IMG/VR virus record: IMGVR_UViG_3300042332_001574
Location: 1 to 35,069 of that record
Length of the DNA: 35,069 nucleotides
Reading direction: 5' to 3' (one strand)
DNA from: a virus
Position numbers and translations under genes: made by a program. Position 1 is the stretch's first letter; each line of letters begins with the position of its first letter. This document shows positions 30,328-35,069 of this stretch, one piece after another. The notes under the pieces were generated by a model, which was given only the letters and a program-made list of their open reading frames with translations, had not been told where the DNA came from and did no database searches.

Positions 30328-30503
30328 AGCGCACCCCCTTTCTTCGCTGCCCTGATGCGTTCCCATCGGGCGTCCGCCGCGCACTTCGGCGAGCAATACT
30401 GCCGCTTTTTCCAAGTGGACATGGATTCGTCGCTCGTTCGCTTGAACGTCGCTCCGCACTTGGCGTTTTCGCACACCTTCGGTGCCTTCCTCCAGTCGCT
30501 CAT
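30324..30503 (-). CDS. Small zinc-ribbon-like protein
   Basis: This 59-aa basic protein has four cysteines, C11 and C16 (VCENAKC) and C37 and C41 (YCSPKC), spaced to bind zinc. It resembles other small phage proteins likely to contact DNA, RNA or host factors. Both ends overlap neighbours by four bases (ATGA before, GTGA after). Confidence 0.75.
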   Translation of the reverse strand: MSDWRKAPKVCENAKCGATFKRTSDESMSTWKKRQYCSPKCAADARWERIRAAKKGGAL

Positions 30504-30898
30504 GCTCGCCTCCTTTCCGCCACCGTGCCCGCCCACTGCGCTCCGGTGTCGTAGCAGTCCCGGGGGGCCTTCGATGTCCGACGGCCATTCAGCGGTCGCG
30601 ACTGCAGCCCGGCTGCCTTCACGACCTCGAGCCACTTCTTCATCGGCACCGTCAGCAGCTTCTTCGGGACCCGGAGCGTCGCGCAGATCCGGTCCAGCGT
30701 CGCGCCCTGCGGCACCCTGTTCCCGTTCTCGATGTCCTTGAGTGTGCATTCCGAGATCTCCGCCAGCCGCGCGAAATCCCGCTTCGTCATCGGGGCCTTC
30801 TCTGGCCCCTTCGACCAGCACAGCCGGAGCCAACCGATCCGATCGCCGACTGTCCGTGCGGCCGCCGGCGGGTACATGCCTTTGTGGTCGACGTTCAT
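30500..30898 (-). CDS. XRE-family HTH protein of the early operon
   Basis: This 132-aa protein has an XRE-type helix-turn-helix (about 38-78, KRDFARLAEISECTLKDIEN). A region containing PKKLLTVPMKKWLEVVKAAG follows, then a basic tail that may be disordered. It is a second early regulator, distinct from the switch pair, and may time late transcription or replication. ATG 30898 overlaps the upstream stop by ATGA. Confidence 0.75.
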   Translation of the reverse strand: MNVDHKGMYPPAAARTVGDRIGWLRLCWSKGPEKAPMTKRDFARLAEISECTLKDIENGNRVPQGATLDRICATLRVPKKLLTVPMKKWLEVVKAAGLQSRPLNGRRTSKAPRDCYDTGAQWAGTVAERRRA

Positions 30899-31251
30899 TC
30901 GGCACCCCCTTCCCGCACCAAGAACTTCATGGCCGCCATATATGTCACCACCGTCTTCTGGCCACATTCAATGCAGTGGATCTCCTCCGCTTCACCCCCC
31001 GCCACGGACGCGCCCCGTGGCCACCACCCCTTGAACAGATTCGCTCCGCAGTAGTGGCAGCATGGCTTTTCAGTGACATCCCCCGGAGCGCTCGCCAGCA
31101 GCGGCTGGGCTACCGGGAACAGCTGCTTTATCAGCTCGAGATACCGCTGCCGCGCATCATCGAGCGGGAACGTGTTCTCGATCTCCATCCGCTCTGCCGC
31201 CAAACCGGGCGAAACCATGCGGACGATCACTTGCAGCTTCGCCACTTTCAT
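30895..31251 (-). CDS. Hypothetical protein with a CxxC...CxxC zinc site
   Basis: This 118-aa protein has an alpha/beta N-terminal half (1-60) and a C-terminal zinc ribbon with C65-x2-C68 (CHYCG) and C93-x2-C96 (CIECG). It lies directly after the sliding clamp with an ATGA overlap. A DNA- or clamp-associated role is possible but not shown; I recognise no family. Confidence 0.65.
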   Translation of the reverse strand: MKVAKLQVIVRMVSPGLAAERMEIENTFPLDDARQRYLELIKQLFPVAQPLLASAPGDVTEKPCCHYCGANLFKGWWPRGASVAGGEAEEIHCIECGQKTVVTYMAAMKFLVREGGAE

Positions 31252-32666
31252 TCCGCACCCCCCTCTACCCTCATCGGCATCAGCACGTACTGGAACGTCG
31301 CATCGCACGCCTCCGTCACCGGCAGCGACGACTTCCAGACCAGTGGCCCATTGGTTCTCGCATGCCCGATGTCCAGCGTCCCTTGACCAGTACCCGACAG
31401 GATCGGCACGTAGTCCGGATTGAGCGCGACCCGGCAGACCTTCTCCACCTTGGTCTCCTCCGAGATCATCCGGACCGACTCCCGCCACATCCCCCGGTCG
31501 GCCTCATTCCCCTCCACCCTCACAATCCGGCCCTCGAGCTGAAGCTGCACCGAGTTGTTCTTTCCCCCGGCCAGCACTTCCGCGCGGCCGACGGCCTCCA
31601 CCAATTTTTCGACGTCCAGCACGACATCCTCGCCGCTCGGCCGCGGCACCACCTTCTGCCATGCGGGATACTCCCCGTCGACCACCTTGCCCCAGACCCT
31701 GAATCCTTCCTCGCAGAACCACATCGCAACAACCCGCGGAGGTTTCCCACCCGGCTCCGGAACCGTCACCAGGCCGAAGCCCGCGGCCGTCTTCTCATTC
31801 CCGCTCAGCGTCGCCAGGAGGAATGCCACCAGGGCATTCGGAGCGATGACCTTGGCGCCTTCATCGGACTTCCAGAAACCCAGCAGATCGCCAAACCCTA
31901 CCCAGCTACCAGCGAGCGCCTGCACAGTCGTGGCGATCGTTGCCAACCGCTTCCCATCAGTCGCCACCATCCGCAGATCCATGACCTCATCGCGGCCCGG
32001 CCCACCAGAGCTTTTCATCTCAAAGCAGACCCCATTGAGCACGTACCGCGTCGAGTCCGCCGACGCGGCTCCGTACACCGCCTTCAGCATCTTCTTCAGC
32101 GCCCGACTCGGGAAATAGACCCCCTGCCCATCCACCTTCGGCATGGGCGGCATATCCTCGATGGAGAGGACGCACAGCTCAGCAAACCAGTTGTCGCTCC
32201 CGATCCACAGGCGCTTGCCTCGTTCATGGATGATCTTGATCTTCTCACCCGCACGGTCCAGCAGCTTCCCAAAGGCGGCCGCCTCGACAGCCACACCGCC
32301 ACTGCCAGCCAACTGGACATCGTCGTCCTCCGCCACCTTCTGCTCAGCATGCACATCCAGAGATGTCGCATGCATGCTCAGGCCGAACACATCCCACCGG
32401 AGCCCAACGCACCGCAGGATGGGGAGCGAGTTGTTCTTCCCCGCCGCTTTGCCGACCCGCTGGAATGCGGCGCGCAGCAATGCCGTGGGGCCACTCCAGC
32501 TCAGCACATCATCGGACTGCCCAGCCTCTTCCGCCGCCGCCTTCACCGCCCGCTTCCGCTTCGGCTTTTCCGGCTCTGCGGACGCCTCGACAGGTTCCGC
32601 CGCATCCACTTGGGCCGCTGCAGCGATTTCCGCCTTCCGTGCTTCATCATCAGTGATCTCAGTCAT
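31248..32666 (-). CDS. dnaN: DNA polymerase III beta sliding clamp (phage-encoded)
   Basis: This 472-aa protein is a ring clamp that tethers polymerase to DNA. The three-domain clamp body runs from about residue 58 to the end. Signatures are NNSLPILRCVGLRW, DSTRYVLNGVCFEM, MVATDGKRLATIAT and the C-terminal YVLMPMRV, close to the YVVMPMRL that ends E. coli DnaN. A 57-residue N-terminal extension (acidic, then EKPKRKRAVK) is unusual, and five residues (EGGAE) follow the usual end. Phages of this size rarely encode a clamp. It begins a second early transcript segment behind a hairpin/ACCAAACCAA leader. Confidence 0.9.
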   Translation of the reverse strand: MTEITDDEARKAEIAAAAQVDAAEPVEASAEPEKPKRKRAVKAAAEEAGQSDDVLSWSGPTALLRAAFQRVGKAAGKNNSLPILRCVGLRWDVFGLSMHATSLDVHAEQKVAEDDDVQLAGSGGVAVEAAAFGKLLDRAGEKIKIIHERGKRLWIGSDNWFAELCVLSIEDMPPMPKVDGQGVYFPSRALKKMLKAVYGAASADSTRYVLNGVCFEMKSSGGPGRDEVMDLRMVATDGKRLATIATTVQALAGSWVGFGDLLGFWKSDEGAKVIAPNALVAFLLATLSGNEKTAAGFGLVTVPEPGGKPPRVVAMWFCEEGFRVWGKVVDGEYPAWQKVVPRPSGEDVVLDVEKLVEAVGRAEVLAGGKNNSVQLQLEGRIVRVEGNEADRGMWRESVRMISEETKVEKVCRVALNPDYVPILSGTGQGTLDIGHARTNGPLVWKSSLPVTEACDATFQYVLMPMRVEGGAE

Positions 32667-32683
32667 ATCGTCGTTTGTTTTCG

Positions 32684-32710
32684 TTGGTTTGGTGGGCTCG
32701 GATTGAGCCC
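32684..32710 (-). promoter_or_regulatory. Hairpin plus ACCAAACCAA leader of the clamp gene
   Basis: On the minus strand a perfect hairpin (GGGCTC 32710-32705, loop AATCC, GAGCCC 32699-32694) runs directly into ACCAAACCAA (32693-32684), then an A-rich tract and the ATG at 32666. The architecture matches 311-341 and 1248-1280. Confidence 0.65.
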
Positions 32711-32716
32711 GGAAAA

Positions 32717-33559
32717 TCAAAGCCCCTGCACACTCCGCAGGCCCTCCCCGGCCCGGGCGCCCGCAGCCCGCATCAGCCGCTTCCTCCTCATCTGGATCGC
32801 TTGCCTCGAGACCCCGAGCGCCCCGGCCAGTTCCGCATTGTTCCGCCATGGGCTCCCCGCGCTGCCCAGAAATGTGTGGATCAGCGCGGCCAGCCGGGCC
32901 GAAATCTCCCGCGGGTCGACCACCGCCGCATCCAGTTCCATCCGCTCGATCTGCAGATGCCTCCGCGGATCCCGCGAGAACGACCCCTTTGGCCGCTCGC
33001 CGGCCGGAATGATCCTCCGCACCCGCGCCTCGCCCCATGCGAGGACCGCCGCCCCGCCAGCATCCCGCACCACCACCCCCCGGGCCCGCCACTGCACATG
33101 CCGACCGTCCCGCAGCCACACCTCCCCAGGCCCGCGCATGTCGACCCACTGCGCATCGTCATCGATCGGCACCCGCGCCAAGAACTTCCATCCCCACCGT
33201 TCCTGCAGCAGACCGGTCCGCAGGTACTCGATCACCCGCAGCGCCTCGGCCCGCTCCGCCAGCGTCGGATCCGCCGTCGAGCCGGCCGACACCGCCAGCT
33301 TCAGCGCGGCCTCATCGGCTGCTGCCCAGTCCACCGTAATGGCACCGACCGAATTCCCCTGGCGTAAATCCCCCACCACAGCCTGCTGCGCCTCATACCG
33401 CCGAGCCCGCTGCCAGCGGCGATGCAGTTCCGGCAGCCTCTCCAGCGTCTCCTCCGGCACCCCGCCAGCCAGAGCCTCCTCGATGACATCCCATCGATCG
33501 CCCGCGGCCCGGCGGCCGTCGACGTATTCGCAGATGGCATCGATCTGCTCCTTCGTCAT
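32717..33559 (-). CDS. Hypothetical early protein with C-terminal HTH
   Basis: This 280-aa protein has a helical N-terminal region (1-60), a central alpha/beta part with a WVDMRGPGEVWLRDGRHVQW stretch, and a C-terminal helix-turn-helix (about 238-265, NAELAGALGVSRQAIQMRRK). The HTH suggests DNA binding; just upstream of the clamp and replication genes it could be an origin-binding or early regulatory protein. Function is not fixed by sequence. It overlaps the upstream gene by ATGA. Confidence 0.65.
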   Translation of the reverse strand: MTKEQIDAICEYVDGRRAAGDRWDVIEEALAGGVPEETLERLPELHRRWQRARRYEAQQAVVGDLRQGNSVGAITVDWAAADEAALKLAVSAGSTADPTLAERAEALRVIEYLRTGLLQERWGWKFLARVPIDDDAQWVDMRGPGEVWLRDGRHVQWRARGVVVRDAGGAAVLAWGEARVRRIIPAGERPKGSFSRDPRRHLQIERMELDAAVVDPREISARLAALIHTFLGSAGSPWRNNAELAGALGVSRQAIQMRRKRLMRAAGARAGEGLRSVQGL

Positions 33560-33945
33560 GCCGCGCCCTCCTTCGCCCGCCGCATCGGCGCAGTCGCTTC
33601 CGACCGATCAATCCCCATGGCTGCCTGCTGCGCCGACCTCGCCGCCAGATACTCCGCTGCCCGATCAAAGATGATCATCAGCTTCGCCCTGCCGGATGCC
33701 GCATCCCCTGTCGTGTAGACGCCCGCAAATCCCTCCTTCCGCAGGCCGAGCCATTCGTGGTAATGCAAACCGAACCACGGATCTGTCTCGCCTTTGAGGG
33801 GGTGGCGGAAACTCCACGGCCGCACAGCGACGGCCGCGCCGCCGTCGACCGCCGTCTGCGTCACCTTCTCGCGCAGGGCCTCCTGCAGCTGAGGCAGCAT
33901 CGCTTTCATGGCCTCCACGGCCTTCATGGCTGTAGCGGTGTCCAT
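33556..33945 (-). CDS. Hypothetical early protein
   Basis: This 129-aa protein is mixed alpha/beta. It has a Met/Ala-rich N-terminal helix (AMKAVEAMKAMLPQLQEALR), an aromatic middle (DPWFGLHYHEWLGL) and a basic C-terminal helix. I recognise no family. It is one of a run of small early genes between the join and the clamp gene, probably host-takeover or regulatory functions. Confidence 0.65.
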   Translation of the reverse strand: MDTATAMKAVEAMKAMLPQLQEALREKVTQTAVDGGAAVAVRPWSFRHPLKGETDPWFGLHYHEWLGLRKEGFAGVYTTGDAASGRAKLMIIFDRAAEYLAARSAQQAAMGIDRSEATAPMRRAKEGAA

Positions 33946-33947
33946 GG

Positions 33948-34241
33948 TCAGTCCTCCGGATACTTGGCCCGCAGCCGCGCCAACTCGGCCCGCTCTTTCA
34001 TCTCGGCCTTTTCCTCAGCGGTCACGATCCCAAGAGCCTTCCGCGTCTCGTCATCCCATTTGAGACCCGCCTTCGCGAACAGTTCCGAGACTACCACGTC
34101 CTCGCGCCGCACGGCAGTATGGGACGTTGCCCGCTCAAGTATCGCGCCAACCAGATGGTTCACGGATATTGCAGGCTTATCGTCAGCCAGTGCAGACGCA
34201 CGCTCAAAAACATAGAGCACCGAGATCGAGAATGCATTCAT
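33948..34241 (-). CDS. Hypothetical early protein
   Basis: This 97-aa protein is predicted to be almost all helical, with a hydrophobic head (MNAFSISVLYVFERASALAD) and a charged Ala/Glu/Lys/Arg tail. I recognise no family. Two bases separate its stop from the next start, and its own start overlaps the upstream stop by ATGA. Confidence 0.65.
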   Translation of the reverse strand: MNAFSISVLYVFERASALADDKPAISVNHLVGAILERATSHTAVRREDVVVSELFAKAGLKWDDETRKALGIVTAEEKAEMKERAELARLRAKYPED

Positions 34242-34606
34242 CGCATCCCCTCCCCGTAGTGATAGGCACCCTCAGCGGCCAGGAAGATCCCGCCCAGCCA
34301 CATCCCGCCCCACACGATTGCGGCGACGAGCAGCCACAGCAGGACGCAGACCCATAAAGGAATCCGGTCGCATCGCTCCGCCTGCAGCGGGAGATCCAGC
34401 AGGCCAGACTCCGCGCAGCGCAGCGCTTGGGCCACAGTGGCCGCGCCCGGGATCCGGGCCGTGACGGCCCCCTTGCCCAGGACGATCCCGCCATCGGGCT
34501 CCTGACTCAGCACGGTCACCCCGTGCTGCGCCATCCGATCCGCGAGGACCCACTTCTGCCACCGATGCAGCTCCTGCAGCTGCGCATCATTGATGTTCCG
34601 GCTCAT
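34238..34606 (-). CDS. Small early protein with one membrane segment
   Basis: This 122-aa protein has a soluble head (1-80) and one C-terminal transmembrane segment (about 85-112, with LWVCVLLWLLVAAIVWGG). A tail-anchored topology is likely. ATG 34606 is chosen because it overlaps the preceding small gene by ATGA. Function unknown; adjacent to another small membrane protein. Confidence 0.65.
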   Translation of the reverse strand: MSRNINDAQLQELHRWQKWVLADRMAQHGVTVLSQEPDGGIVLGKGAVTARIPGAATVAQALRCAESGLLDLPLQAERCDRIPLWVCVLLWLLVAAIVWGGMWLGGIFLAAEGAYHYGEGMR

Positions 34607-34767
34607 GATCCGCAGCAGAGTTGGCCGACGATCTCGGCGATTTTCCAGATTCCACACAGCGCCGACCACAGGCACCACAGCAGGAGCATCAGGCAGCCCA
34701 CCCGCTCCTTCCGCGACCTCGGAGTCAGCCAGCCATCATCCACTTCAGGATCGTACTCGTCGTTCAT
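34603..34767 (-). CDS. 54-aa membrane microprotein
   Basis: This short frame has an acidic head (MNDEYDPEVDDGWLTPRSRK) and then one hydrophobic segment (about 24-40, GCLMLLLWCLWSALCGIW). A short tail follows, ending CCGS. Both junctions are ATGA overlaps, with the stop of the gene before (34764-34766) and the start of the gene after (34606). That matches the tight coupling of the surrounding operon and supports it as a real gene. It may be a small membrane regulator. Confidence 0.65.
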   Translation of the reverse strand: MNDEYDPEVDDGWLTPRSRKERVGCLMLLLWCLWSALCGIWKIAEIVGQLCCGS

Positions 34768-35069
34768 GAGTCGAATCGATTGGGGTTTTGGTCCTGCAGA
34801 CCGACCGGGTCGCCCAGCCAGTTCCGCCCATCGGGGCCGTAAATGTCATCTCCTCCTGCCAGCGCCATCCCCGGCAGCATCGGGCCGAGGTCGGCCGCGG
34901 CCCATGCCGGCAGCCGCTCATCGCGCTCCGCATTCCGGATCGGGAGGTACTCCGCGTCCGCCTCGAGCAGCTGCTCGACGAGACGCTCCCGGTATCCAGC
35001 ATCGCAGCAGCAGATCAGCGACGCCACCTCCACCCGGATCTCCACTGGCAGGGCACCGATCCGGTCCCA
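34764..35069 (-). CDS. Hypothetical early protein, C-terminal part (starts across the join at 310)
   Basis: This is the downstream part of the 162-aa protein described at 1-310. On the circle its start is at position 310 and the first 127 bases overlap the terminal repeat. The C-terminal part is acidic and Pro/Gly-rich (LGPMLPGMALAGGDDIYGPD) and ends in NPNRFDS. Read alone it would seem to begin at GTG 35045. Confidence 0.7.
   Translation of the reverse strand, partial: WDRIGALPVEIRVEVASLICCCDAGYRERLVEQLLEADAEYLPIRNAERDERLPAWAAADLGPMLPGMALAGGDDIYGPDGRNWLGDPVGLQDQNPNRFDS
34943..35069. repeat. Terminal direct repeat, right copy (circular join)
   Basis: This is the exact copy of bases 1-127; see the left copy. 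Confidence 0.95.

Noticed and set aside
31362-33674. A 770-codon open frame on the plus strand
   Set aside because: It is antisense to the sliding clamp and the HTH protein. The product is rich in Pro/His/Arg as expected for a shadow frame.

Overview
The window is one complete, circular, G+C-rich temperate phage genome of the siphovirus type, about 34,942 bp. The first 127 bases are repeated exactly at the end (34943-35069), and one gene reads in frame across the join, from its start at 310 back through position 1 to its stop at 34764. The sequence therefore reads as a closed circle opened at an arbitrary point. The host cannot be named from the sequence. It is a G+C-rich bacterium, probably Gram-negative because of a spanin-like lipoprotein next to the endolysin. 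Many genes lack a recognisable Shine-Dalgarno site, so the host may initiate translation differently from E. coli.

Layout. Positions 468-1152 hold the genetic switch: two divergent small regulators that share a homologous C-terminal segment, with an ATTCAC-type operator region between them. Positions 1216-1659 hold a one-gene rightward cassette (own promoter, hairpin leader and terminator), a candidate lysogenic-conversion 'moron'. Positions 1700-3870 hold a membrane protein, a tyrosine integrase and an attP made of a tRNA 3' end plus its terminator, flanked by repeated arm-type sites.

Leftward early operon, running from 310 across the join and on from 34764 to 26612: small proteins, many coupled by ATGA overlaps, then a phage-encoded DNA sliding clamp (DnaN), zinc-ribbon and XRE regulators, a DUF6378-like protein, a staphylococcal-type nuclease, a RepB/PrimPol-type primase and a P-loop replicative helicase. 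A 541-bp non-coding gap (26071-26611) with nested inverted repeats separates this from the late operon. It probably holds the late promoter and possibly cos.

Leftward late operon, 26070 to 3885: small terminase, GpA-type large terminase, gpW-like protein, portal, S49 protease, scaffold-like protein with a signal peptide, major capsid protein, neck genes, tail terminator, tail tube, tail-assembly chaperone with a -1 frameshift, tape measure, tail-tip proteins (one looks like a dead metallophosphoesterase), a glycosyltransferase, a small protein, a membrane protein (holin candidate), a collagen-like fibre, a LamG-like lectin protein, a small lipoprotein and a CHAP endolysin.

The most unusual signals are regulatory. 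(1) A 24-bp element, TTGAC-N16-ATG with GCAWAGGRC just before the start codon, sits at six late-operon junctions. (2) A hairpin followed at once by ACCAAACCAA precedes three early or moron genes. (3) A perfect 29-bp repeat precedes two other late genes. Together these suggest reusable leader modules specific to this phage or its host.
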